Source: Pseudomonadota bacterium (GTDB lineage Bacteria; Pseudomonadota; Alphaproteobacteria; Caulobacterales; Caulobacteraceae). Taken from it: a DNA stretch of 6,811 nt. The stretch is taken from assembly GCA_023412655.1 (NCBI GenBank), contig JAEYNH010000074.1, forward strand, positions 1-6,811, in the 5' to 3' direction. The first letter of the stretch is position 1, and every line of letters begins with the position of its first letter. Below are positions 1-5,189 of this stretch, piece after piece. Below the pieces are notes generated by a model that did no database searches, was not told the origin of the DNA, and saw nothing but the letters and a program-made list of their open reading frames with translations. A program made the translations under genes and the position numbers.

Positions 1-41
1 CCCCCCCCCGCGGGGGGGGGGGACCCCCCCCCCCCCCCCCG
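1..41. repeat. C/G homopolymer tract at the window edge
   Basis: The window opens with nine C, then G-C, then eleven G (12-22), one A, and seventeen C (24-40). The G run can pair with either C run, so the tract is a perfect fold-back, and it could in principle form G-quadruplex or i-motif structures. Nothing else in the window resembles it; the rest is GC-rich but of normal complexity. It lies just before the ribosome binding site of the first small gene. The simplest explanation is a sequencing or assembly artefact at a contig end, with the true upstream region and promoter of the first gene lost. A genuine homopolymer tract cannot be excluded. Confidence 0.6.
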
Positions 42-62
42 CCTCTGCCGGAGAAGCGGCCC

Positions 63-245
63 ATGACCCACCATTACGACACGCGCCCCGATGCCCGCGG
101 CTGGAGCGTCTTCGACCGCCGGACCGGCCAGACCGTCATGCTGGGGCTGTGCGCCCAGGCGGGACTGTCGTGGCTCGACGCCGACGACCTGGCCGAGCGG
201 CTCAACCGCCGCCGCCTGATCGGCGACCGCGGCCTTCTGCAATGA
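63..245 (+). CDS. Small hypothetical protein, 60 aa
   Basis: This is a small soluble protein of unknown function, and I cannot name a family. The start is supported by a GGAGA Shine-Dalgarno sequence (50-54) eight nucleotides before the ATG. There is no signal peptide or membrane segment. Residues 13-25 (GWSVFDRRTGQTV) look like a short beta hairpin. The segment from GLSWLDADDLAERLN onward looks like an amphipathic helix rich in Asp, Leu and Ala. Its stop overlaps the start of the next gene in an ATGA, so the two are probably translationally coupled. The C-terminal half resembles the C-terminal half of that downstream gene. Codons are GC-ending like those of the neighbours, which supports real coding. 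The promoter is not visible because the upstream DNA is homopolymer. Confidence 0.7.
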   Translation: MTHHYDTRPDARGWSVFDRRTGQTVMLGLCAQAGLSWLDADDLAERLNRRRLIGDRGLLQ

Positions 246-454
246 GCCCGGACCAGGCGCACCGATGCGAAGTGCGGGAAGGGCAGGGCGGGGCCGTCTT
301 CCTCGCGTTCTTCCCTGTCGATGGCGGCGTCTCGTCGTACAGCAACTCGCTGTTCACCCTTGACCTGCGGCCGGGCGTCAGCCGCCCCGAGGCGCAAGAG
401 CTGGCCGACCAGATCAACCGCCTGCTGCTGGGCGTTTCCACAACGGTGTTCTGA
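242..454 (+). CDS. Small hypothetical protein, 70 aa, coupled to the upstream gene
   Basis: This is a small protein of unknown function. The reading frame is open upstream to an ATG at 149, but I chose the ATG at 242 because it overlaps the stop of the preceding gene as ATGA. The extra N-terminal 31 residues would be a Pro/Arg-rich, out-of-frame reading of that gene. Residues 18-30 (AVFLAFFPVDGGV) suggest a beta strand. The end, GVSRPEAQELADQINRLLLG, resembles GLSWLDADDLAERLNRRRLI in the upstream protein: a Gly-Val/Leu-Ser turn followed by an acidic amphipathic helix containing Leu-Ala-x-x-Ile/Leu-Asn-Arg. The pair may therefore be distant paralogues from a gene duplication. There is no membrane segment, and no internal Shine-Dalgarno sequence is obvious, which fits translational coupling. 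Confidence 0.65.
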   Translation: MSPDQAHRCEVREGQGGAVFLAFFPVDGGVSSYSNSLFTLDLRPGVSRPEAQELADQINRLLLGVSTTVF

Positions 455-460
455 CCGACA

Positions 461-489
461 TTGACTCCCCGCCGTCTCTCGTATTTAAC
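461..489 (+). promoter_or_regulatory. Candidate promoter of the ArsR-SRPBCC-GST operon
   Basis: TTGACTC (461-467) is a near-perfect -35 element. It is followed after 14 nt by TATTTAAC (482-489), which partly matches the Caulobacter housekeeping -10 consensus GCTANAWC. Read as an enterobacterial-style promoter, the elements are TTGACT, a 17-nt spacer and TTTAAC. This is the only AT-rich stretch in the left half of the window and lies 28 nt before the repressor start codon. The candidate operator overlaps the -10 element. Assignment is by consensus matching only. Confidence 0.55.
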
Positions 490-503
490 GAAGCGGTTAT
501 TTA
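482..503. promoter_or_regulatory. Candidate ArsR operator, imperfect inverted repeat
   Basis: TATTTAAC (482-489) and GTTATTTA (496-503) form an inverted repeat with six of eight positions paired around a 6-nt GC-rich spacer. A 22-bp AT-rich imperfect palindrome directly before an ArsR-type gene, overlapping its -10 element, is the expected layout for autorepression. When the repressor releases the site, the SRPBCC and GST genes would be derepressed together. That this protein binds here is inference. Confidence 0.5.
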
Positions 504-516
504 AGGAGTTGGTCAA

Positions 517-873
517 ATGAGGCCTGACGTGGCCGACCCTCTGAGCGCCACCCTGCAGGCCCTGGCCGATCCGACCCGGCGGGCGATCCTGGCGCGGCTG
601 GCGGAAGGCGAGGCGACGGTGAACGAACTGGCCGAGCCGTTCGACATCAGCCTGCCGGCCGTCTCGCGACACCTGAAGGTTCTGGAGAGCGCGGGCCTGA
701 TCTCGCGCGGCCGGGAAGCCCAGTGGCGTCCGGCGCGGCTGGAGGCGGGGCCGCTGAAGGACCTGGACGGCTGGCTGGCCCGCTATCGCCGCTTCTGGGA
801 GGGCAGCTTCGACCGGATGGACGCCTATCTGGCGAGCCTCACCAAGGGAGATCCCGATGGACGCAAGAACTGA
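517..873 (+). CDS. ArsR-family winged-helix transcriptional repressor
   Basis: This 118-residue cytoplasmic DNA-binding protein probably represses its own operon. The start is supported by AAGGAG (503-508) eight nucleotides before the ATG. The N-terminal motif LADPTRRAILARLAEGE (residues 16-32) is characteristic of the family. The helix-turn-helix follows: VNELAEPFDIS (35-45) and the recognition helix LPAVSRHLKVLESAGLI (46-62). A wing with RGREAQWRP (64-72) completes the fold. The C-terminal RFWEGSFDRMDAYL (92-105) is typical of the subfamily encoded next to SRPBCC proteins. The protein contains no cysteine, so it cannot use a thiolate metal site like classical ArsR or SmtB; its signal is unknown and more likely an organic compound or another cue. 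Its last 17 nt overlap the next gene. The family call is firm and the ligand is not known. Confidence 0.93.
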   Translation: MRPDVADPLSATLQALADPTRRAILARLAEGEATVNELAEPFDISLPAVSRHLKVLESAGLISRGREAQWRPARLEAGPLKDLDGWLARYRRFWEGSFDRMDAYLASLTKGDPDGRKN

Positions 874-1360
874 AGCGCCTGCCGGGCTCGACCCCGGCAT
901 GCCGCTGCGCGACGACGAACTGCTGCTGGTCCGCCATTTCGACGCGCCGGTGGCGCTGGTGTTCCGGATGTGGGCCGACCCGGTCCACCGGGCCAACTGG
1001 TGGGCGCCCCGCCGCTGCCGCTGCATCCACTTCAGCCACGACTTCCGGCCGGGCGGCAAATGGCGGGCAGGCTTCGTCTCGGACCTCTACGGCGAGAACT
1101 GGCACGAGGGCGTCTATGGCGAGATCGAGCCGGAGCGGCGGATCGTCTTCAGCTTCATCTGGGACAGCGGCCCGGCCGGCGGGGTGGAGACCACGGTGAC
1201 CGTGACCTTCACCGAGGCGCACGAGGGCACGATCCAGACCCTGCACCAGACGCCGTTCAAGGACGTGGAGCGGCGCGACAGCCACATCGGCGGCTGGAGC
1301 GGCCTGCTGGACCGACAACAGGCCTATGTGGAGGCCAGACCCGAAGGAGACGACCGATGA
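857..1360 (+). CDS. SRPBCC (AHSA1/START-like) domain protein
   Basis: This 167-residue cytoplasmic protein has the helix-grip fold that forms a hydrophobic cavity for small ligands. The start is set by AAGGGAG (844-850) six nucleotides before the ATG, inside the end of the repressor gene. Family features appear in order: VRHFDAPVALVFRMWADP (25-42), the WWAP segment (48-51), DFRPGGKW (62-69), GVYGEIEPERRIVFSF (85-100), the strand VTVTFTE (114-120), and the C-terminal helix region with HIGGWSGLLD (143-152). Length is usual for the family. SRPBCC genes next to an ArsR repressor are a recurrent bacterial arrangement, but biochemical roles are mostly unassigned. The frame ends in ATGA, overlapping the GST start, so the products are likely made together. 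Binding or modifying a hydrophobic or electrophilic compound is a reasonable guess, not a demonstrated role. Confidence 0.92.
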   Translation: MDARTEAPAGLDPGMPLRDDELLLVRHFDAPVALVFRMWADPVHRANWWAPRRCRCIHFSHDFRPGGKWRAGFVSDLYGENWHEGVYGEIEPERRIVFSFIWDSGPAGGVETTVTVTFTEAHEGTIQTLHQTPFKDVERRDSHIGGWSGLLDRQQAYVEARPEGDDR

Positions 1361-2016
1361 TCACGGTGTACGCTTTCAAGTGGGTTCCGCCCTTCGCGCA
1401 GGGCCTGGTGCGCGACCTGCGGGTGCGCTGGGCGCTGGAGGAGGCCGGGATTCCCTATGCGACCAAGCTGCTCGGCCAGGGCGACCAGGACACTCCGGAG
1501 TACCGGGCGATCCAGCCCTGGGGCCAGGTGCCGGCCATCGAAGAGGACGGGCTGGTGCTGTTCGAGAGCGGGGCGATCGTGCTGCACATCGCTGAGCGTT
1601 CCGAGGCCCTGATGCCGCGCGATGCGGCGGGGCGGGCCAAGACCATCCAGTGGATGGCGGCCGCCATGGACAGCGTCGACAACTGGATCGGCCAGCTGGT
1701 GGACATCGACCTGTTCCACGCCGGCGAGGCCTGGGCGGCCGAGCGGCGCCCGGCGGCGGAGGAGATGGTGAAGCGGCGGCTGGCGCCGCTGGCGGCGCGG
1801 CTGGACGGGCGGGAGTGGCTGGAAGGCCGGTTCACCGCCGGGGACCTGATGATGGCCACGGTGCTGCGCAACCTGCGCCAGACGGACCTGGTGACCGCCG
1901 ATCCGGTCCTGGGGCCCTACCTCGCCCGATGCGAGGCCCGGCCGGCGTTCCAGCGGGCCCTGGAGGCGCAGCTGGCGCCGTTCCGGGAGAACGAGCCGCA
2001 GATGGAGCCCGCCTGA
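1357..2016 (+). CDS. Glutathione S-transferase family protein
   Basis: This 219-residue cytoplasmic protein has the two-domain GST layout. The frame is open far upstream, but the ATG at 1357 is preceded by AAGGAGA (1344-1350) at six nucleotides and overlaps the previous stop as ATGA. The thioredoxin-like domain spans about residues 1-80. It has a first beta strand ITVYAF, the cis-proline loop GQVPAI (56-61, Pro59), and Glu70-Ser71 (FESGAI), which in the family bind the glutathione gamma-glutamyl group. The helical C-terminal domain has the conserved capping motif FTAGDLMMA (159-167, Thr160 and Asp163). The usual catalytic Ser or Cys after strand one is absent: the stretch reads FKWVPPFAQG. 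Tyr5 may be a substitute, or the protein may act other than as a classical transferase. The operon suggests detoxification linked to the SRPBCC protein; the substrate is unknown. Confidence 0.9.
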   Translation: MITVYAFKWVPPFAQGLVRDLRVRWALEEAGIPYATKLLGQGDQDTPEYRAIQPWGQVPAIEEDGLVLFESGAIVLHIAERSEALMPRDAAGRAKTIQWMAAAMDSVDNWIGQLVDIDLFHAGEAWAAERRPAAEEMVKRRLAPLAARLDGREWLEGRFTAGDLMMATVLRNLRQTDLVTADPVLGPYLARCEARPAFQRALEAQLAPFRENEPQMEPA

Positions 2017-2025
2017 GGCGGGCTT
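2007..2025 (+). other. Short hairpin across the GST stop codon
   Basis: GCCCGCC (2007-2013) and GGCGGGC (2017-2023) form a perfect 7-bp stem whose 3-nt loop is exactly the TGA stop codon, followed by only TT. It precedes the main terminator by about 20 nt. It could be a weak secondary terminator or an mRNA-stabilising structure, or simply the consequence of GC-rich codons. The lack of a U-tract argues against a strong terminator. Confidence 0.35.
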
Positions 2026-2045
2026 AAGGCGGCGGAGAAAAGAAG

Positions 2046-2073
2046 AAAGCCCCCGGTCTCCCGGGGGCTTTTT
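2046..2073 (+). terminator. Rho-independent terminator, probably bidirectional
   Basis: AAAGCCCCCGG (2046-2056), the loop TCTC and CCGGGGGCTTT (2061-2071) form an 11-bp perfect stem ending in five T (2069-2073). This is a textbook intrinsic terminator for the ArsR-SRPBCC-GST operon. The purine tract upstream (AAAAGAAGAAAG, 2038-2049) reads as a T-rich tract on the other strand. The same hairpin can therefore terminate the convergent RcnB-like gene, whose stop codon is only about 11 nt away. Confidence 0.9.
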
Positions 2074-2083
2074 CCATTGAGGC

Positions 2084-2599
2084 CTACCAGCCGTTGGCGA
2101 CGACCTGGGCGATCAGGCCGGTGGCCAGGGCCATCAGGACGAAGTTGCCGTCGGCGTAGACCCAGCGGTGGCCGGGCGGCGGCGGACGCAGCCCGTAGTA
2201 GCGGTAGTCCTGCACATAGTAGTTGCGGTAGGCGCGCGGGACGTAGGCGCCGGTGCGCCAAGCATAGCCGCGGTTGTAGGGCCGGTAGCCGTAGCCGGGG
2301 GCGTACCAGTAGCCGGGCCGGGCGCCGCGATAGGCGTTCCATTCCGGCCGGCCACGCCAGCTGTCGGCCCGGCGGCGGTCATAGCGGGCCTCGGCCCGGG
2401 CCACGTCACGGTATTCGCGCTGGATTTCGCGACGCTCGCGCGGGGTGACCACGCCGTCGCGGCGGGCGTCGCGCTGGGCGTCGCGCAGCTCGCGGTGTTC
2501 CTGCCGAACCTCGCGCGGCTGGGCCGCGGCCTGGGAGGCGCCGACGATCGGACCGGCGGCGGCAACCACAGCCGCGGCGACCAGGAGATACTTCTTCAT
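2084..2599 (-). CDS. RcnB-like exported protein, 171 aa
   Basis: This is a small secreted protein, probably periplasmic. Residues 1-26 form a signal peptide: MKKY, a hydrophobic Ala/Val core, then a small-residue cleavage site near AAA-Q27. Next comes a highly charged Arg/Glu/Asp helix region (about 28-80, with repeats such as EHRELRDAQRDARRD and REIQREYRDVARAEAR). A Tyr/Gly/Arg-rich stretch follows (about 84-133). The end, YYGLRPPPPGHRWVYADG then FVLMALATGLIAQVV (134-167), matches the C-terminal signature of the RcnB family. RcnB of E. coli is a periplasmic protein of nickel/cobalt homeostasis, but alphaproteobacteria carry many longer RcnB-like proteins with no proven metal role. Metal function is therefore only a possibility, since no His/Cys cluster is seen here. 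Shine-Dalgarno AAGGA lies seven nucleotides upstream. It converges on the GST gene, sharing the terminator. Confidence 0.85.
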   Translation of the reverse strand: MKKYLLVAAAVVAAAGPIVGASQAAAQPREVRQEHRELRDAQRDARRDGVVTPRERREIQREYRDVARAEARYDRRRADSWRGRPEWNAYRGARPGYWYAPGYGYRPYNRGYAWRTGAYVPRAYRNYYVQDYRYYGLRPPPPGHRWVYADGNFVLMALATGLIAQVVANGW

Positions 2600-2613
2600 C
2601 TTCGCGTCCTTCT

Positions 2614-2696
2614 CGGTTCAACCCCCTTGGGTGAACCGCAAATTGGCCCCCGCTGCCTGAACCGTGACTGAACCCGCAAGGTCCGTTTCGGTTCAG
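2614..2696 (-). promoter_or_regulatory. Cluster of TGAACC(G) half-sites upstream of the RcnB-like gene
   Basis: Five copies of one heptamer lie within 83 nt: CGGTTCA (2614-2620), TGAACCG (2632-2638), TGAACCG (2658-2664), TGAACCC (2669-2675, one mismatch) and CGGTTCA (2689-2695). The first two form a perfect 7-bp inverted repeat with an 11-nt interior that contains CCC and GGG, so the 5' untranslated RNA could also fold there. The third and fourth are direct repeats spaced 11 bp, about one helical turn, the usual geometry for a dimeric response regulator. I see no clear -35/-10 pair. The arrangement suggests a regulated promoter for the RcnB-like gene, but the regulator is unknown. Confidence 0.5.
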
Positions 2697-2725
2697 CTTC
2701 GGAACGCGGCGCAGCTTGGTGGGCC

Positions 2726-2787
2726 CCGCTCATCCCAGCGGAGGCTGCGGGGTCGGCCTGGATTCCCGCCTTCGCGGGAATGAGCGG
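2726..2787. repeat. Palindromic intergenic repeat unit 1 (shortened)
   Basis: Outer arms CCGCTCAT (2726-2733) and ATGAGCGG (2780-2787) are inverted. The right side contains the perfect hairpin ATTCCCGC-CTTC-GCGGGAAT (2762-2781). Bases 2744-2790 match 2892-2938 of unit 2 at 44 of 47 positions with a constant 148-nt offset. The left inner hairpin present in unit 2 is missing, making this unit 26 nt shorter (62 against 88). Such palindromes are a dispersed family in Caulobacterales and sphingomonads. The 2600-2939 gap contains only this unit, its sister unit, the gene-end remnant and the half-site cluster. Confidence 0.85.
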
Positions 2788-2801
2788 GGGAGGGTGTTTC
2801 C

Positions 2802-2844
2802 GCTTGCGATCGAAAACGCCCGGTGCGGGCGGTTCATGGTCCAG
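2802..2844 (-). pseudogene. Decayed duplicate of the 3' end of the S9 peptidase gene
   Basis: This stretch lies between the two palindromic units and matches 2948-3009, the last codons of the adjacent peptidase gene. GCTTGCGATCGAA (2802-2814) is identical to 2948-2960. Bases 2821-2844 match 2983-3009 with one substitution and one 3-nt gap. A further 16 nt are missing between the two blocks. Read on the minus strand it gives MNRPHRA in one frame and FDRK in another, against MNRLHRAMQTLDFFDRKLK at the true C-terminus, so the copy is frameshifted and non-functional. It has no start codon context of its own. It is best explained as one arm of a tandem duplication that included the palindromic unit. 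Confidence 0.75.
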
Positions 2845-2847
2845 CTT

Positions 2848-2935
2848 CCGCTCATCCCCGCGAAGGCGGGGATCCATGCGGCGGCGGGGTTGCTGCGGAC
2901 TCGGCTTGGATTCCCGCCTTCGCGGGAATGAGCGG
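2848..2935. repeat. Palindromic intergenic repeat unit 2 (full)
   Basis: This 88-bp composite has outer arms CCGCTCAT (2848-2855) and ATGAGCGG (2928-2935) and two inner hairpins of opposite orientation. The left one is ATCCCCGC-GAAG-GCGGGGAT (2854-2873) and the right one is ATTCCCGC-CTTC-GCGGGAAT (2910-2929). Each has an 8-bp perfect stem and a 4-nt loop. It begins four nucleotides after the S9 peptidase stop codon, so the peptidase mRNA ends in strong hairpins. There is no T-tract, so protection or Rho-linked ending is more likely than intrinsic termination. Confidence 0.88.
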
Positions 2936-2939
2936 GGGG

Positions 2940-5144
2940 TTACTTCAGCTTGCGATCGAAGAAGTCGAGCGTCTGCATGGCGCGGTGCAGGCGGTTCATG
3001 GGCGTCCAGCCGCCGCGGTGGCGAAGGCCGGGATAGACCATGGTCTCGAAGGGCACGCCCCGGGCCTGGAGGTCGAACATCACCCGGGTGGAGTGGTCGA
3101 AGGTGACATTGTCGTCGGCCATGCCGTGGACCAGCAGCAGGGCGCCGGGCTGCAGCCGGTCCAGGCGGCGGACCACTTCCGAGGCCTCGTAGCCCTGGGG
3201 ATTGTCCTTGGGCGTGCCCATGAAGCGCTCGGTGTAGTGGGTGTCGTAGAGCGTCCAGTCGGTGACCGGGGCGCCGGAGACGCCGGCCTTGAACGGGCTG
3301 TCCGGGGCGGTGAGCAGCAGCAGGGTCATATAGCCGCCGTAGGACCAGCCGGTGACGCCGATGCGGTCGGCGTCGACGTAGGGCTGGGCCTGGAGCCAGC
3401 GGGCGCCGGCGATCTGGTCGTCCACCTCGAGCTGGCCGAGCTTGCGGTCGATGGCGGTCTTGAAGGCGGCGGAGCGGTTGGGCGTGCCGCGGTTGTCCAG
3501 CTTGAAGAGGATGTAGCCGGCGTCGAGGAGGATCTGGTCATCCGGGCTCTGCCAGGTCTTCGAGACCCGGGCGCTGCCGGGGCCGCCGTAGACCTGGACG
3601 ATCACCGGATACGTCTTCGCCGGGTCGAAGCCGGGCGGGGTGCGCAGGGAATACCAGAGCGGACTGCCGTCGGCGGCCGGGATGGTCCCGTACTCGGGGA
3701 TGCGCAGGCGGTCGGCGTAGGGCGCGAACGGGTGGCCGGCCTTGAGGGCGTTCTCCTCGATCCAGCGCACCCGGCTGCCGTCAGCGCGGTAGAGGGCGGT
3801 CTGGGGCGGGGTCCTGGGGTCTTCGTACGTGCCCACGAAGGCGCCGCCGGCGCGGGCCACCTCGGCGCTCCACCAGCCGCCGGCGGGGGTCAGGGCCCGG
3901 GGATCGGCGGGGCGCTTGTACGAGACCTCGTAGATGCGGCGCTCGACGGGGACGTCGCGGTTGGCGCTGAAGATCGCCACGCCTCGGGCCTCGTCCACGC
4001 CCAGCAGCTCGACCACCGGCCAGTCGCCGCGGGTGACCTGGCGGATCAGCTTGCCGCCGGCGTCATGCAGGTAGAGGTGGCGGAAGCCGGATTTCTCGGA
4101 CGACCACAGGAAGCTGCCGTCGCCCAGGGGGCGGAAGTCGTCGGTGAGGTCGACCCAGTGGGGGCTGGTCTCGGAGAGGATGACGCGGCCCTGGCCGGTG
4201 GCCGGGTCGACGGCGATCAGGTCGAGGCGGCGCTGGTCGCGGGACTGGCGCTGGACGTAGAGGGTGCGTCCGTCCTTCGACCAGGAGACCCGGCCCAGGT
4301 AGATGTCGGGATCGCCGCCCAGGTCCACCTTGACCCGGCGGCCGCTGGCCAGGTCCTGGACGTAGAGGTCGACCACGGCGTTGGGGCGGCCGACCCGGGG
4401 GTAGCGCTGGGCCACCACCGTGGCGCCGGCGGCGCCCACCTCGGGCCGGTCGACCACGTCGACGCCGGTCTGGTCCACATGGGCGATGGCGATGCGGCTC
4501 TCGTCCGGGCTCCACCAGTAGCCGGTGTGGCGGTCCATCTCCTCCTGGGCGATGAACTCGGCCGTGCTCCAGCTCTTGAGCTCGGTCCCGCCCTCGGTGA
4601 GGGCGCGCTCGGGGCCGCCGGCGGCCGGGGTGATGTAGAGGTTGTCGTCGCGGACGTAGGAGACGAAGCGGCCCTTGGGGCTGACCTTGGCGTCGATCTC
4701 GTCGCCCGGGGTGCGGGTGAGCTGGCGCACCTGACGCGCAGCGATGTCGTAGACGTAGAGGTCGCCCTCGACGGGGGCAAGGATCAGGCGGCCCTGGTCG
4801 TCCCAGGCGTAGTCGACGATGCCGCGGGTGGCGACGCCGGCCCGCTCGCGGCGGGCCTTCTCGGCCTCGGAGAGTTCGCGGCCGTCGGGGGCCAGCTGCT
4901 TGCCGTCGATGAGCAGGCGCGGCTCGCCGCCGTCCACGTCGGCGACCCAGAGGTCGGTGATGGTCAGGTCGTCGGCGCGGACCTTGATGTAGGTCACCGA
5001 CTTGCCGTCGGGGGACAGCTTCACGCCCCGGGCGCGGGGGCCGTTGAGGTCGGGGCTCTCGAAGATCCGCTTCGGCGGCAGCTGTTCGGCCATGGCGGCC
5101 CCTGCGATGGCGGTGGCCGCGAGGGCGGCGAGGATGAGCTTCAT
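2940..5144 (-). CDS. Secreted dipeptidyl-peptidase IV-like serine peptidase (family S9)
   Basis: This 734-residue exported prolyl-type peptidase is expected to release N-terminal dipeptides, preferring Pro or Ala at the second position. Residues 1-19 are a signal peptide (MKLILAALAATAIAGAAMA). An in-frame ATG 12 codons upstream was rejected because it adds MQRPAPPCSRDA before the signal peptide. A beta-propeller fills about 25-480 and includes Glu201-Glu202 in AQEEMDRHTGYWWSPD, equivalent to the paired Glu that bind the substrate amino terminus in DPP IV. The alpha/beta-hydrolase domain has Tyr519 (VYGGPGS, oxyanion hole), nucleophile Ser601 in GWSYGG, Asp677 in GMADDNV and His709 in PGLRHRGG. 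Spacing of the triad (76 and 32 residues) closely follows human DPP IV. The visible Shine-Dalgarno is weak (AGAGA). The gene end has been tandemly duplicated downstream. Family and catalytic competence are well supported; the exact specificity is inference. Confidence 0.95.
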   Translation of the reverse strand: MKLILAALAATAIAGAAMAEQLPPKRIFESPDLNGPRARGVKLSPDGKSVTYIKVRADDLTITDLWVADVDGGEPRLLIDGKQLAPDGRELSEAEKARRERAGVATRGIVDYAWDDQGRLILAPVEGDLYVYDIAARQVRQLTRTPGDEIDAKVSPKGRFVSYVRDDNLYITPAAGGPERALTEGGTELKSWSTAEFIAQEEMDRHTGYWWSPDESRIAIAHVDQTGVDVVDRPEVGAAGATVVAQRYPRVGRPNAVVDLYVQDLASGRRVKVDLGGDPDIYLGRVSWSKDGRTLYVQRQSRDQRRLDLIAVDPATGQGRVILSETSPHWVDLTDDFRPLGDGSFLWSSEKSGFRHLYLHDAGGKLIRQVTRGDWPVVELLGVDEARGVAIFSANRDVPVERRIYEVSYKRPADPRALTPAGGWWSAEVARAGGAFVGTYEDPRTPPQTALYRADGSRVRWIEENALKAGHPFAPYADRLRIPEYGTIPAADGSPLWYSLRTPPGFDPAKTYPVIVQVYGGPGSARVSKTWQSPDDQILLDAGYILFKLDNRGTPNRSAAFKTAIDRKLGQLEVDDQIAGARWLQAQPYVDADRIGVTGWSYGGYMTLLLLTAPDSPFKAGVSGAPVTDWTLYDTHYTERFMGTPKDNPQGYEASEVVRRLDRLQPGALLLVHGMADDNVTFDHSTRVMFDLQARGVPFETMVYPGLRHRGGWTPMNRLHRAMQTLDFFDRKLK

Positions 5145-5181
5145 GGCGTCTCTTGAACAGGGTGGCGCGGGCCTTTGCAAC

Positions 5182-5189
5182 GCTCTAGC
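5182..5189 (-). promoter_or_regulatory. Possible -10 element before the S9 peptidase gene
   Basis: On the minus strand this reads GCTAGAGC, seven of eight positions of the Caulobacter housekeeping -10 consensus GCTANAWC, about 38 nt before the peptidase start codon. No TTGAC-like -35 lies at the right distance; that region is GC palindrome. It may be a weak or activated promoter, or chance. Confidence 0.25.

Noticed and set aside
202..1059. A 285-codon open frame on the minus strand across the small genes and the repressor
   Set aside because: It is antisense to three better supported genes, its product is rich in Arg, Ser and Pro with no domain, and no ribosome binding site supports it.
970..1356. 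N-terminal extension of the GST reading frame to an ATG at 970
   Set aside because: The extra 129 residues are an out-of-frame, Arg/Pro/Gly-rich reading of the SRPBCC gene. The ATG at 1357 has a strong ribosome binding site and begins directly with the GST fold.
2726..2935. Possible CRISPR array or intrinsic terminator made of the repeated palindromes
   Set aside because: There are only two units of unequal size, with spacers that are themselves homologous, so it is not a CRISPR array. No T-tract follows any of the hairpins, so an intrinsic terminator is not supported.
2823..5156. A 777-codon open frame on the plus strand, antisense to the S9 peptidase
   Set aside because: It mirrors the peptidase gene almost end to end. 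Its product is a repetitive Gly/Ala/Val/Asp/His-rich sequence without recognisable motifs, and its start lies inside the palindromic repeats, giving the AHPREGGDP and WIPAFAGM strings typical of translated repeats. Lack of stops follows from GC-ending codons on the real strand, which has a complete catalytic triad and signal peptide.
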